Counted from the first letter of the stretch, positions 44,901-52,907 are shown. The stretch is DNA of 64,000 nt from Rhodococcus rhodochrous (GCF_900187265.1 NZ_LT906450.1:4331444-4395443), one strand, 5' to 3'. The notes: generated by a model from the sequence alone, not told the origin. Numbers and translations: made by a program.

Positions 44901-45191
44901 CCCGCTACGGAAGCGCCTGCGGAGCAGCCGAAGGAGTCGGCGATCCCGAAGGCGAAGCCGGGCGGACTGCAGCTCAAGAGTGGTCTGAAGGGACCGGGTG
45001 CGAAGAAGGCTGCGCCTGCCGCTCCGGCGAAGCCGGCGGCAGAGCCGGAGTCGACGCCGGAACCCGAGCCCGAGTCGGCACCGGAGCCCGAGGCCCCGGC
45101 AAAGCCGGAGGCCGAGGCGCCGGCGCCGCCGCAGGCAAAGCCCGGCGGTCTGCAGATCAAGAGCGGCATCAAGCCGCCGGGTCGCAAGTAA
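42000..45191 (+). CDS. Membrane Fe-S oxidoreductase (heterodisulfide reductase-like) with repeat tail
   Basis: A 1063-residue protein. The N-terminal membrane part (about 1-240) has several helices, including VLLSLVCWFAFISGAL and WLVMVGFMLGAIVWF, and is NarI/HdrE-like. Two [4Fe-4S] ferredoxin motifs follow: CTECGRCQSQCP near residue 298 and CTNCGACVEQCP near 404. Two cysteine-rich CCG-type domains come next (FWVGCAGAYEDR; CCGAGGARMW near 660). Residues about 780-1063 are a Lys/Ala/Pro-rich tail with six repeats. It probably moves electrons between quinone or menaquinone and a soluble donor. It corresponds in position to M. tuberculosis Rv0338c (about 882 residues), with an unusually long tail here. 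ATG at 42000 follows GAAAGG. The physiological substrate is unknown. Confidence 0.85.
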   Translation: MNALTITLGTIGVLLSLVCWFAFISGALKMVNTIRVGQPAPDRWRPFFPRFKQMVVEFLAHTKMVKFRTVGWAHWLVMVGFMLGAIVWFEAYGQTFDPNFHWPLIGDTVVYHFIDEILGLGTVIGILTLIYIRQRNHPRQPGRMSRFSGSNFKAAYFVEAVVLLEGLGMILVKAGKIATYHHHNAYTDFFTMQVARILPESPELVSVFAFIKLMSGMVWLYIVGRNITWGVAWHRFSAFFNIYFKREDDGGPALGAARQMMSGGKPVDMEDADPDNDTFGAGRIEDFTWKGWLDFTTCTECGRCQSQCPAWNTGKPLSPKLLITSLRDHGYAKAPYLLAGGRTDLGGDEVGLVDADGNPDEAKLAKIPASAREESGRKLVGETEALVEGGELAPVIDTETLWSCTNCGACVEQCPVDIEHVDHIIDMRRYQVLIESDFPSELAGLFKNLENKGNPWGQNAKDRLNWINEMEFDIPVFGQDADSFDGYEYLFWVGCAGAYEDRAKKTTKAVAELLATAGVKFMVLGADETCTGDSARRAGNEFLFQQLAQQNIEVLNGVFEGVEPSKRKIVVTCAHCFNALNNEYPQVGGSYEVVHHTQLLNRLVRAKKLVQVKAVGQDVTYHDPCFLGRHNKVYNAPRELMAASGAKLVEMPRHGERSMCCGAGGARMWMEEKIGKRINIDRVDEALTTNPAKIATGCPFCRVMLTDGVTARQEEGKGEGVEVIDVAQLMLESISRVEAAKLSDNLKVVQQPKTPVEVEETAEEVEKERVEEVEAAAAAPAAPKTTGAPKTGGLQMKGGLKAPGGPKAPGGAKAPAAEAAEAPAAPKAKPGGLQMKGGLKGPGAKKAAAPAAPAASSEASAAPAAEAPAAPKAKPGGLQMKGGLKAPGAKAPGAAKPAAPAAPAESSASSEAPAAEAPAVPKAKPGGLQLKSGLKGPGAKKAAPAANSAPAAPAEEAPAAEAPAAEVPATEAPAEQPKESAIPKAKPGGLQLKSGLKGPGAKKAAPAAPAKPAAEPESTPEPEPESAPEPEAPAKPEAEAPAPPQAKPGGLQIKSGIKPPGRK
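44362..45189 (+). repeat. Six-copy KPGGLQxKxGLK repeat in Fe-S protein tail
   Basis: The unit GGLQ(M/L/I)K(G/S)G(L/I)K(G/A/P)PG occurs six times, separated by Ala/Pro/Glu linkers of 15-45 residues. Linkers become increasingly acidic toward the C-terminus. Confidence 0.9.
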
Positions 45192-45206
45192 GTAGGTAAA
45201 CAACCG

Positions 45207-45262
45207 AGAAGTGAGGCTCACAACCGTGGTGGTCAACCACTGGGGTTGTGAGCCTCACTTCT
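45207..45262. terminator. Long bidirectional terminator
   Basis: A perfect 18-bp stem (45207-45224 with 45245-45262) with an inner GTGGT/ACCAC pairing in the loop. It overlaps the last codons of the convergent DUF559 gene. Confidence 0.85.
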
Positions 45263-45929
45263 GCGTTGAGAGCCTTCGTACGACGTACCGCCCAACCGGG
45301 CCACTCCCCCGCTGCGCCAACCCCATGGCTGCGCGGATCTTCGACGCGAGCGCGCCCGGGTTCTCCAGCTCGTCCCATGTCCACCGCACGACCACCCACC
45401 CCGCCTGGCGTAACCGGTCCTCGCGCAGCTTCTCCTGATAGACGACGTCCTCCGCATCCTTGGTGGCGACACCGTCGCGTCGGTACTTGATACGACCGTC
45501 GAACTCACCGATGACACCGTGGTCGCGCCACAGAAAGTCCACCCGCGCGAGCCACCGATCGGCAGCGTCGAGCACGTCGACCTGGGTGAGTGGGATCGGT
45601 AGGCGCTCGTCGACCATCAGGATGCGACTGCGTGACTCGCCGACGCTGTCGCTACGGTCGTCCATCCGTCCCACCGCCCGCGAAGCACGTGCGCGTCCCG
45701 GATGAGCTCCCATCCGCTCCAGTGCACTCTGCAGCAATCCGATGTCGGTCAGACCCTGTCGCAACGCGCGGTCGCCGAGCACCACCGACTCTTCGAGCGG
45801 CTCGGTTGCTGCGATATCGACTACGGTCCGCGCGACCTCCAGTACGCGGACGCCGCACCTGTCCATCACCTCGGTGTCGTCGAGTCGCGCAGTGTGCATC
45901 ACTCGTCCCGGCGTTCGTTTGTGCGGCAT
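45255..45929 (-). pseudogene. DUF559-type endonuclease-like protein, N-terminus lost at IS element
   Basis: The remaining 224 codons contain the C-terminal DUF559 (Vsr/PD-(D/E)xK-like) region: RWLARVDFLWRDHGVIGEFDGRIKYRRDG, then VYQEKLREDRLRQAGWVVVRWTWDEL. The preceding GVRVLEVARTVVDIA segment is normally internal in actinobacterial proteins of this family (about 280-320 residues), so about 80-100 N-terminal residues seem missing. The apparent ATG (45929) lies at the left edge of an IS5-type element. I infer that the transposon cut the gene. Whether the remnant is translated is unknown. Confidence 0.65.
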
Positions 45930-46765
45930 AATGCACCGTCGTGGTCGATGCGTTGTCTTCCCGGCTGGTACCGGATGCCTTGTGGGAGATCGTCGAACCG
46001 TCGCTGCCCGGATTCCGGGCGCGACCCCAAGGCGGCGGCCGGGCGGCGATCGATGATCGGGCGGTGTTCACCGCGATCGTCTATGTCCTCACCAGCGGCT
46101 GTGCCTGGCGGCACCTGCCACCGTCATTCGGAGTCAGTGTTCCGACCGCGCATAGACGGTTCACGACCTGGGCCAAGGCTGGGGTGTTCGACGAGCTGCA
46201 CCGCCGGGTCCTCGATCGGCTCGGCGCCGGCGGGGACCTGGACTGGTCCGCCGCGATCCTCGACGCCGCGCACGTGCGGGCGAAAAGGGGGGCTCTCTGA
46301 CCGGTCCCAGCCCGGTCGATCGACGCAAGAACGGCTCGAAGATCCACATCCTGTCCGACGCCGATGGTATCCCCGCTGGTCACCGCGGTGACCTCGGCGA
46401 ACACCCACGACAGTGTCATGCTGCAGCCCATGGTCGCTGCGATTCCTGCGGTGCGTTCGCGTCGCGGTCCGCGGCGCCGCCGACCCGGCCGGTTGCGGGC
46501 GGACAAGGGTTACGACTACCCCGTACACCGCCGGTGGCTGCGGGCCCGGGGCATCGTTCCGCGGATCGCCCGCCGCGGCGTTGACAGCAGCGAACGACTC
46601 GGCCGCTACCGGTGGAAGATCGAACGCACCCTGGCTTGGCTGAGCGGCTATCGCCGGCTGACGATGCGCTACGAACGTCACGGTGAGAACTTTGCTTCCT
46701 TTCTCCAACTCGCCGCTGCGCTGACCTGCTTCAAGAAACTCACCAAATGAGACGTGCTCTTATCT
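45925..46765 (+). mobile_element. IS5-family insertion sequence (approximate ends)
   Basis: About 0.84 kb carrying an IS5-type transposase. Weak terminal similarity is visible between CATAATGCACCGTC near the left end and the complement of the right end (GATAAGAGCACGTC), but the exact inverted repeats and the target duplication could not be fixed, so both ends are approximate. The left end truncates a DUF559 gene; the right end lies about 70 bp from the alkB stop codon. Confidence 0.65.
45941..46750 (+). pseudogene. IS5-family transposase, frame-disrupted
   Basis: The first part (LVPDALWEIVEPSLPGF ... ILDAAHVRAKRG) reads in one frame to a TGA at 46298. The continuation (GSLTGPSPVDRRKNGSKIHILSDADGIP) is in the -1 frame after an AAAAGGGGGG run, a plausible programmed slippage site. 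The rest (LVTAVTSANTHDS ... RYRWKIERTLAWLSGYRRL) is back in the first frame after a CCCC run near 46370. Catalytic DDE candidates are the Asp of ILDAAH, the Asp of NTHDS and the Glu of KIERT. The second, compensating shift cannot be explained by normal -1 frameshifting, so the gene is probably inactive unless the sequence has a homopolymer error. Confidence 0.75.
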
Positions 46766-46809
46766 CCCCAGGCGCGCATGATCCGCACGGGTGTGCGCAT
46801 CACAGAAAC

Positions 46810-46834
46810 GGCGCGGTCTCCCCGACACGGCGCC
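46810..46834 (-). terminator. Terminator after alkB
   Basis: GGCGCGGTCTC (46810-46820) pairs with GACACGGCGCC (46824-46834), 9 of 11 positions, directly at the alkB stop codon. Confidence 0.55.
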
Positions 46835-48012
46835 TAACTGCGATTACCGTATCGCGCCTGAACCGCCGTTCGTTTCTCAGGCTCAATATTGATTCGCGAC
46901 ACATCGTGCCCGTAATGCTCGAGCAGTCGCGGATCCATTATCCGCCGCCACAGCGGCGGGAACAGCGCGAGGATGATCAATACCGCGTAGCCGGCGGGCA
47001 ACTGCGGCGCCTGCGGCATCGACCGCAGGGTCTGGTAGCGGCGCAGCGGATTGGCGTGATGGTCGCTGTGCCGTTGCAGGTTGTAGAGGAACAGGTTGGA
47101 ACACACGTGGTTGCTGTTCCAGCTGTGCTGGGGTTGCACGCGTTCGTAGCTGCCGTCCGGGCGCTTCTTGCGCAGCAGCCCGTAGTGCTCGAGATAGTTG
47201 GCGCCTTCTAGGAACATGATCGCCATGACGGCCTGGACGACGAGCCACGGGGCGATCGACCAGCCGAACACCGCGATGAGCACGGCGTACAGGACGACGC
47301 TCAGCGCCCACGCGTTGAGGATGTCGTTGTGCCGCACGTTCCAGAACGACGTACCGCGACGTTCGAGGCGGCCCTTCTCGTAGCGGATCGCCGAGCGGAG
47401 GCTGCCGAACACCGAGCGGGGCAGGAAGCGCCAGTAGCTCTCCCCCATGCGGGCGGTGGCGGGGTCCTCCGGGGTCGCCACACGGGCGTGGTGTCCACGA
47501 TTGTGTTCGACGTAGAAGTGGCCGTAGAACGACTGGGCGAGTGCGATCTTCGCGAGGCGCCGCTCGATGGTGGTGCGCTTGTGCCCGAGTTCGTGCGCCG
47601 CGTTGATGCCGACACCGCCGACGATGCCGAGCGTGGCGGCCATCGCGAACCGTTCGGCGCCGCCCATGGGCTGCGACACCCACATCCAGCATCCGAATGC
47701 CAGGCCCGCGTACTGCAGTGGGAGATACAGGTAGGTGCAGTAGCGGTAGTACCGGTCGTTCTCGAGCGTCCGCATCACGCTCTCGGGGGGATTGCTCGTG
47801 TCCAGCCTCGCGAACGCGTCGACCAGCGGGCAGACGACGGCGATGACCAGTGCACCGGTGGCCCAGAAGACGCCGAGGTGCAGGTATTCGACGAGGAAGT
47901 AGGCGATGAAGGGACTCAGGGGGACGACGAGTCCGTACAGCCAGAGGCGCTTCTTGGGGTCGGTCCATCGATCGTGCGTCGCGCTGCGAGGAGTCGCCGA
48001 ATCCACAAACAC
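46834..48012 (-). CDS. alkB: Alkane 1-monooxygenase AlkB
   Basis: A membrane di-iron hydroxylase of about 392 residues that oxidises medium-chain alkanes to 1-alkanols. The three histidine boxes HELGHK, EHNRGHH and LQRHSDHH are intact, as is the NYLEHYGLLR alkane-hydroxylase signature. Six hydrophobic helices are visible, starting with LWLYGLVVPLSPFIAYFL. GTG at 48012 is chosen after a GGGGG run; TTG at 48015 and GTG at 48006 are alternatives. In most Rhodococcus loci alkB is followed by rubredoxin genes; here an IS element follows instead and no rubredoxin is present. Electron supply must come from elsewhere. Confidence 0.92.
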   Translation of the reverse strand: MFVDSATPRSATHDRWTDPKKRLWLYGLVVPLSPFIAYFLVEYLHLGVFWATGALVIAVVCPLVDAFARLDTSNPPESVMRTLENDRYYRYCTYLYLPLQYAGLAFGCWMWVSQPMGGAERFAMAATLGIVGGVGINAAHELGHKRTTIERRLAKIALAQSFYGHFYVEHNRGHHARVATPEDPATARMGESYWRFLPRSVFGSLRSAIRYEKGRLERRGTSFWNVRHNDILNAWALSVVLYAVLIAVFGWSIAPWLVVQAVMAIMFLEGANYLEHYGLLRKKRPDGSYERVQPQHSWNSNHVCSNLFLYNLQRHSDHHANPLRRYQTLRSMPQAPQLPAGYAVLIILALFPPLWRRIMDPRLLEHYGHDVSRINIEPEKRTAVQARYGNRS

Positions 48013-48101
48013 CAATCCCCCAGGAAGGAAAAACCGTCCGGTACGAATCCCCCCGCACCGGATGAAACAAACTGTTACCCCACGACCCGGATATACCTTA
48101 C

Positions 48102-48112
48102 AAGTAGTACTT
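48102..48112. promoter_or_regulatory. Small palindrome upstream of alkB
   Basis: AAGTA-G-TACTT is a perfect 5-1-5 inverted repeat about 90 nt before the alkB start; possible operator. Confidence 0.3.
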
Positions 48113-48174
48113 ACCGACGGGTAGGTCTATATGACCCCTATGTGGCGCAGAGCACACACCGCGGTAGTACACGA

Positions 48175-48208
48175 CGACGGCGCCGCATCCTGAGATGCGA
48201 CGCCGTCG
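48175..48208 (-). terminator. Terminator of cold-shock gene
   Basis: A 15-bp stem (48175-48189 with 48194-48208, one mismatch) with a CTGA loop lies 27 bp after the cold-shock stop codon. Confidence 0.8.
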
Positions 48209-48235
48209 AACGCGGAATTCTCGAAAGGGTGCGAC

Positions 48236-48439
48236 CTAGATGGCGCGCACGCCCTGAGCCTGCGGGCCCTTCTGCCCCTGACCGATCTCGAACTCGACTC
48301 GTGCCCCCTCGTCCAGGGTCTTGAAGCCCGAACCCTGGATCTCGGAGTAATGGACGAAAACGTCTGCTCCCCCACCATCCTGCTCGATGAAACCGAAGCC
48401 CTTTTCCGCGTTGAACCACTTGACAGTGCCCTGCGCCAT
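48236..48439 (-). CDS. Cold-shock protein (CspA family)
   Basis: A 67-residue single cold-shock domain protein that binds single-stranded nucleic acid. RNP1 reads KGFGFIE and RNP2 VFVHY; the opening [16 protein letters not shown] is canonical. ATG at 48439 follows GGAGC and gives the standard length; an in-frame start 18 nt upstream is unlikely. Monocistronic with its own terminator. RNA-chaperone function is known for the family. Cold induction cannot be judged, but the long leader typical of cold-inducible csp genes is not obvious. Confidence 0.95.
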   Translation of the reverse strand: MAQGTVKWFNAEKGFGFIEQDGGGADVFVHYSEIQGSGFKTLDEGARVEFEIGQGQKGPQAQGVRAI

Positions 48440-48605
48440 ACCACTTGCTCCTTGCATTCCCCCACGTCACCCCGACGTGAGGCCTAGATGGACCTCGATC
48501 ATCGCATTGATCCGGACATTCGTCGCGCCTTGTTTCCCAACTCGTTACCGCAACCGGCAAAACGCGGATGAAATCCTGTTGCGGCACGGTGGCACGATGT
48601 AAGCC

Positions 48606-49862
48606 GTGACTACCGAGGAGCAAGGCCAACTTCACCATCACATCAGCCGTCGGCTCGAGCAGTCGTCGAAGCTCCAGAACGTGCTCTACGAGATCCGCGG
48701 GCCGGTGCACGCCCACGCCGCGCGGCTCGAGGCCGAGGGGCATCGCATCCTCAAGCTCAACATCGGCAACCCCGCACCGTTCGGGTTCGAGGCGCCCGAC
48801 ACGATCGTGCAGGACATGATCGCGGCGCTGCCCCACGCGCAGGGCTACTCGGAGTCAAAGGGCATCGCCTCCGCCCGTCGCGCGATCGTCACGCGCTACG
48901 AGCTCGTGCCGCGCTTCCCGAAGTTCGACATCAACGATGTCTACCTGGGCAACGGCGTCTCCGAGCTCATCACCATCACCATGCAGGCCCTGCTCGACGA
49001 CGGCGACGAGGTGCTCATCCCGGCACCCGACTATCCGTTGTGGACGGCGATGACCTCGCTCGCCGGTGGCACCCCCGTGCACTATCTGTGCGACGAGACC
49101 AACGACTGGAACCCGGACCTCGACGACATCGAGTCCCGGATCACCGACCGCACCAAGGCGATCGTGGTGATCAACCCGAACAACCCGACGGGCGCCGTGT
49201 ACTCGCAGGAGGTGCTCGAGGGGATCGTGCGCCTCGCCCGCAAGCACCAGTTGCTGCTGCTCGCCGACGAGATCTACGACAAGATCCTGTACGACGACTC
49301 GAAGCACATCTCCCTCGCCTCGCTGGCCCCCGACCTGCTCTGCCTGACCTACAACGGCCTGTCGAAGGCGTACCGGGTCGCCGGCTACCGATCCGGCTGG
49401 ATGGTCATCACCGGCCCGAAGGATCACGCAGAGGGCTTCCTCGAAGGCGTCGACCTGCTCGCCTCGACGCGGTTGTGCCCCAACGTGCCGGCCCAGCACG
49501 CCATCCAGGTGGCGCTCGGTGGCTACCAGAGCATCGAGGACCTGGTGCTGCCCGGCGGGCGCCTGCTCGAGCAGCGCGACGTCGCGTGGGAGCGGCTCAA
49601 CGCCATTCCGGGCGTGAGCTGCGTGAAGCCGCGCGGCGCGCTCTACGCCTTCCCGCGTCTGGACCCGGAGGTCTACGACATCCACGACGACGAGAAGCTC
49701 GTGCAGGATCTGCTGCTGCAGGAGCGCATCCTCGTCACCCAGGGCACGGGCTTCAACTGGCCGAACCACGACCATCTGCGCATCGTCACGCTGCCGTGGG
49801 CACGCGATCTGGCGGTGGCGATCGAGCGGATCGGTAACTTCCTGTCCTCCTACAAGCAGTAG
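48606..49862 (+). CDS. Aminotransferase (AspC/AlaA type, class I PLP enzyme)
   Basis: A 418-residue PLP-dependent aminotransferase. The Schiff-base lysine is Lys254 in NGLSKAYRVAGYRSGWM; cofactor contacts include Asn193 (NPNNPTG) and Asp221 (LADEIYDK). The N-terminus (SSKLQNVLYEIRGPV) and overall length resemble E. coli AlaA and M. tuberculosis AspC (Rv0337c, about 429 residues), which transfer amino groups among alanine, aspartate and glutamate. It is near the Fe-S oxidoreductase as in M. tuberculosis. GTG at 48606 has no clear ribosome site, so it may be leaderless. Confidence 0.88.
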   Translation: MTTEEQGQLHHHISRRLEQSSKLQNVLYEIRGPVHAHAARLEAEGHRILKLNIGNPAPFGFEAPDTIVQDMIAALPHAQGYSESKGIASARRAIVTRYELVPRFPKFDINDVYLGNGVSELITITMQALLDDGDEVLIPAPDYPLWTAMTSLAGGTPVHYLCDETNDWNPDLDDIESRITDRTKAIVVINPNNPTGAVYSQEVLEGIVRLARKHQLLLLADEIYDKILYDDSKHISLASLAPDLLCLTYNGLSKAYRVAGYRSGWMVITGPKDHAEGFLEGVDLLASTRLCPNVPAQHAIQVALGGYQSIEDLVLPGGRLLEQRDVAWERLNAIPGVSCVKPRGALYAFPRLDPEVYDIHDDEKLVQDLLLQERILVTQGTGFNWPNHDHLRIVTLPWARDLAVAIERIGNFLSSYKQ

Positions 49863-49885
49863 GAACTAGGCTTCCGACCCCGGGC

Positions 49886-49935
49886 CGGCAATCGTTGCCG
49901 AACAGTTATATTGCGCCTTTCGGGACCAAAGTCCC
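49886..49935 (+). terminator. Weak hairpins after aminotransferase gene
   Basis: CGGCAA-TCG-TTGCCG (49886-49900) and GGGAC-CAAA-GTCCC (49922-49935) are two short perfect hairpins soon after the stop codon; together they may terminate transcription. Confidence 0.4.
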
Positions 49936-50180
49936 TGTTTAGAGGCACGGGCGACCTACCCGAACGGACAGTTTGTCGGGTTCGTGACCATCGCCACATG
50001 TCAACCCCTCCCCAACCCGGGGTCGGAACCAGTAATTTGTCCTATGGCACTAAGCACTACGCGCTGTGCCGGGCTCCCTGATCGATCGCCATCCCCCCCC
50101 TGTGCGAGATCAGGTGACGGTGGCGGGGACACCCCCCCTGCTCCCCGCCACCACCAGCCCCAACCATCTCGCCTCTTGGC
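49936..50180. other. Intergenic region, no gene seen
   Basis: About 245 bp with an imperfect dyad around 49955-49978 (ACCCGA ... TCGGGT) and C-rich runs. No ORF or RNA gene was recognised. Confidence 0.4.
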
Positions 50181-50186
50181 TAGCCT
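50181..50186 (+). promoter_or_regulatory. -10 element, leaderless YibE/F transcript
   Basis: TAGCCT is followed by 6 nt and then the GTG at 50193, so transcription probably starts at or next to the start codon. Confidence 0.5.
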
Positions 50187-50192
50187 GTCCGG

Positions 50193-51482
50193 GTGAATCA
50201 CGGACACGGCCACTTCGGCCACGGACACGGTCACGGCCACGGGCAGGACGAAAGTCCCATCCCACTCGGACCCATCGCCGCGAAGATCGTCGTCGGCCTC
50301 CTGGCTGCGATCGGTCTCCTTGTGCTCTTCGGTACCGCCCTGTTGTGGCCGAGCAGCCGTTCCGTGGACATCCCCGCCCCCTTCCAGACGAGTAGCGGCG
50401 GCGCGGTCGTCACCGAGGCCGGAACCGTCGTCGAACAGGACACCGGCCCGTGCGGCAGCGCGTCCTTCGGGCGCGTCTTCACCGGTGAGCCGTCCCCTCC
50501 CTCGAGCAACGCCTTCGACTGCGAACGCAGCATCGTCGCCATCGAATCCGGTCCCGACGACGGTGCCCGGACCCTCCTCGAGGTGATCCCCGGCCCGGGT
50601 CAGCCCGAACTACAGGCCGGCGACGAGATCCGTCTCGTCCGCCAGACCGATCCGGCGGGTGCCACCCAGTACTCCTTCTACGACTACGCCCGCGGTTTCC
50701 CGCTCGCCCTGGTGGTCGCGGCCTTCGCTGTCGTGGTGGTCGCGATCGCCCGTTGGCGCGGTCTGCGGGCCCTGATCGGCCTGGTGGTCGCGTTCGGGGT
50801 GCTGGTGGTGTTCATGCTCCCGGCGCTCCTGGACGGCAAACCCGCCGTGCCGGTCGCACTGGTCGGCGGTGCACTGATCCTCTACGCGGTGCTCTATCTG
50901 GCGCACGGCGTGAATCTGAGGACCAGTTCGGCGCTGCTCGGCACACTCGCGTCGATGGTCGTCGCGGCCCTGCTGTCCTACGTCGCGATCCGGATGACGC
51001 ACCTGACGGGCCTGTCGGAGGAACAGAACACCGACGTACAGCTGTACATCGGGCACGTGTCGATCTCGGGCCTGCTGTTGGCCGGATTCATCATCGGCTC
51101 ACTGGGTGTGCTCAACGACGTCACCATCACGCAGGCGTCGTCGGCCTTCGAACTCGCCGGGCTCGATCCCGAGTCGTCACGTCGTGAGATCTTCTCGGCG
51201 GCGATGCGCGTGGGCCGCGACCACATCGCCAGCACCGTCTACACACTCGTCCTCGCCTACGCGGGCGGCGCGCTGCCTCTGCTGCTGCTGTTCTCGGTGG
51301 CCGGGCGCTCGATCACGGATGTGATCACGAGCGACGCCGTGGCGATCGAGCTGGTCCGCGCATGCGTCGGCGGCATCGCGCTCACGTTGTCGGTGCCGCT
51401 CACCACGGCGATCGCCGCCGTGCTCGCGCGTACCGACGCCCCCGGACAGCAGACGGGTGGCCGGCACGCGCGACGCGCGTGA
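50193..51482 (+). CDS. YibE/F-like membrane protein
   Basis: A 429-residue membrane protein. A His/Gly-rich cytosolic N-terminus (HGHGHFGHGHGHGHGQ, residues 3-18) may bind divalent metals. The first helix is at about 30-52, then an external beta-like domain (about 55-165), then seven or so helices, including ALVVAAFAVVVVAIARW, LIGLVVAFGVLVVFMLPALL and LLLAGFIIGSLGVLNDV, the region typical of the YibE/F family. Some family members are implicated in export, but transport activity is uncertain. Leaderless GTG start. It converges with an Hsp70-like gene, 9 bp apart. Confidence 0.8.
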   Translation: MNHGHGHFGHGHGHGHGQDESPIPLGPIAAKIVVGLLAAIGLLVLFGTALLWPSSRSVDIPAPFQTSSGGAVVTEAGTVVEQDTGPCGSASFGRVFTGEPSPPSSNAFDCERSIVAIESGPDDGARTLLEVIPGPGQPELQAGDEIRLVRQTDPAGATQYSFYDYARGFPLALVVAAFAVVVVAIARWRGLRALIGLVVAFGVLVVFMLPALLDGKPAVPVALVGGALILYAVLYLAHGVNLRTSSALLGTLASMVVAALLSYVAIRMTHLTGLSEEQNTDVQLYIGHVSISGLLLAGFIIGSLGVLNDVTITQASSAFELAGLDPESSRREIFSAAMRVGRDHIASTVYTLVLAYAGGALPLLLLFSVAGRSITDVITSDAVAIELVRACVGGIALTLSVPLTTAIAAVLARTDAPGQQTGGRHARRA

Positions 51483-51491
51483 GCGGGCGAC

Positions 51492-52907
51492 TCAGGGAAG
51501 CCGGATCTGCGGCAGCGGCGGCAACTCGATCGTCGGCAGCGGCGGCAGCGTCGGCACCGGCACTCCCAGCCCCGGGATGGTCGGAGCCGGGGCGGGCGGA
51601 GGTTCGGGGGCCGGCGGCACCGGGCGCGGCGAATAGGTCGTCGGAACGGGCTCCGGCTCGACCGTGGTGGTCGTGGTGACCTGTGTGGGCGCCACCGCCG
51701 GTGCGGGGTTCTGGCGCGGCGCGTTGGTGGTCGTGGGGGTGTACGACTGGGTGGGGCTCGTTTCGTCGGTCGACGAACTGGTGAAGCCGGTGCTCAGCGC
51801 CACGCCGATGACCGCGACGACCGCGAGGGCCGTGCCGGCGATACCGGCGCCGGAGATCTGCTTGCCGCTGACCGACGGGCCGCGACCGGCCAGCGTCGCC
51901 CACCACGGCTTCTTCGCGTCGGCGGATTCCGGGCCGGAGGCGGCCGCGGTCGTCGGTGCGGCGGCCGCAGCGACGACGGGGATCTGCTCGGTATCGGCGC
52001 TCGTCGACGACGGGCGGCCCGGCACGATGCGGGTGAGGGTGCTCACCGGCTGCGAGTTCGCCGGCTTCGTGGCGGCCATGGCCCCGCCCTTGGCGAGCAC
52101 GAGTTCGGGCTCGTGCGGCACCACCAGCGGCAGTCCGAGCCACGAGCGCAGCACCTCCTGCACGAGCGGGATGTGCGCGCCGCCGCCGAGCAGGACCACG
52201 GCCTCGGGGTTGCGACCGGCACGGGAGATCACCTGGTGCACGAACTGCGCCGACGACTCGACGCACTGTGCGATGAGCGGATCGAAGGTCTCGCGCGACA
52301 TGAGCACGACCCCTGCAGCACCCGGCACGGCCACGGTCTCGCTCAGCGACAGCTTCTCCTTGGCCTCGCGGCACTGGGCGGACAATTCGTCGTCGGTGGC
52401 GGGGTCGTCGGGGCGCCACACACCGTTGGTGTCGAGCTGGTGGTCGCGGATCACGTTGTCGAAGACGCGGCCGCCGATGCTGTCGGTGCGTTCGGCGAGC
52501 ACCTCGCGGGAGACGAGGTCGACGACGGTGACGGTGAGCCCAGCGTCGCCGAGGTCGTAGAAGACGGCGGTGTTGCTGCCGAGTTCGCCGGTGGCCTGCA
52601 GATAGGTGACGGCCGCCTCGGGTTCGGAGACGAGGAGGTAGCGGTCGATGTGTTCGACGGCCATCGCCGCGCGCAGGCGCTCGGCCTGGGCATGGTCGCG
52701 GTAGACCACTCCGACCCGCTCGATCGGATCGCCCGCGACACCCGTCTGGAAGAGCACCCCGAGGGTGCCCGCCGCCAGCCGTGCCGGATCGTCCTTACCG
52801 GTTTCGACCACCTGGAACTGGAACCCCGCCGTCGGGGTCGTTCGATCCACGGGCCGCACCACCCGAACGGCGCTCTCCCCCACGGTCACACCGAGAATAG
52901 AACTCAT
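51492..52907 (-). CDS. Membrane-anchored Hsp70-like protein
   Basis: A 471-residue protein. The Hsp70/actin-fold ATPase domain (about 1-285) has an ILGVTVGESAVRV opening, a phosphate loop FYDLGDAGLTVTVVD near 117-131 and adenosine motif VVLLGGGAHIPLVQEVL near 238-254. There is no peptide-binding domain. One membrane helix (GAGIAGTALAVVAVIGVALSTGF, about 353-375) leads to an external Thr/Pro-rich tail (PPAPEPPPAPAPTIPGLGVPVPTLPPLP). It is the third protein of this architecture in the window and closest in layout to the one at 31708-33525. Role unknown; an envelope-associated sensor or scaffold is inferred. Confidence 0.78.
   Translation of the reverse strand: MSSILGVTVGESAVRVVRPVDRTTPTAGFQFQVVETGKDDPARLAAGTLGVLFQTGVAGDPIERVGVVYRDHAQAERLRAAMAVEHIDRYLLVSEPEAAVTYLQATGELGSNTAVFYDLGDAGLTVTVVDLVSREVLAERTDSIGGRVFDNVIRDHQLDTNGVWRPDDPATDDELSAQCREAKEKLSLSETVAVPGAAGVVLMSRETFDPLIAQCVESSAQFVHQVISRAGRNPEAVVLLGGGAHIPLVQEVLRSWLGLPLVVPHEPELVLAKGGAMAATKPANSQPVSTLTRIVPGRPSSTSADTEQIPVVAAAAAPTTAAASGPESADAKKPWWATLAGRGPSVSGKQISGAGIAGTALAVVAVIGVALSTGFTSSSTDETSPTQSYTPTTTNAPRQNPAPAVAPTQVTTTTTVEPEPVPTTYSPRPVPPAPEPPPAPAPTIPGLGVPVPTLPPLPTIELPPLPQIRLP

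Noticed and set aside
42000-45191. Antisense frame of over 1,000 codons opposite the Fe-S oxidoreductase
   Set aside because: No signals; mirror of a strongly biased coding strand.
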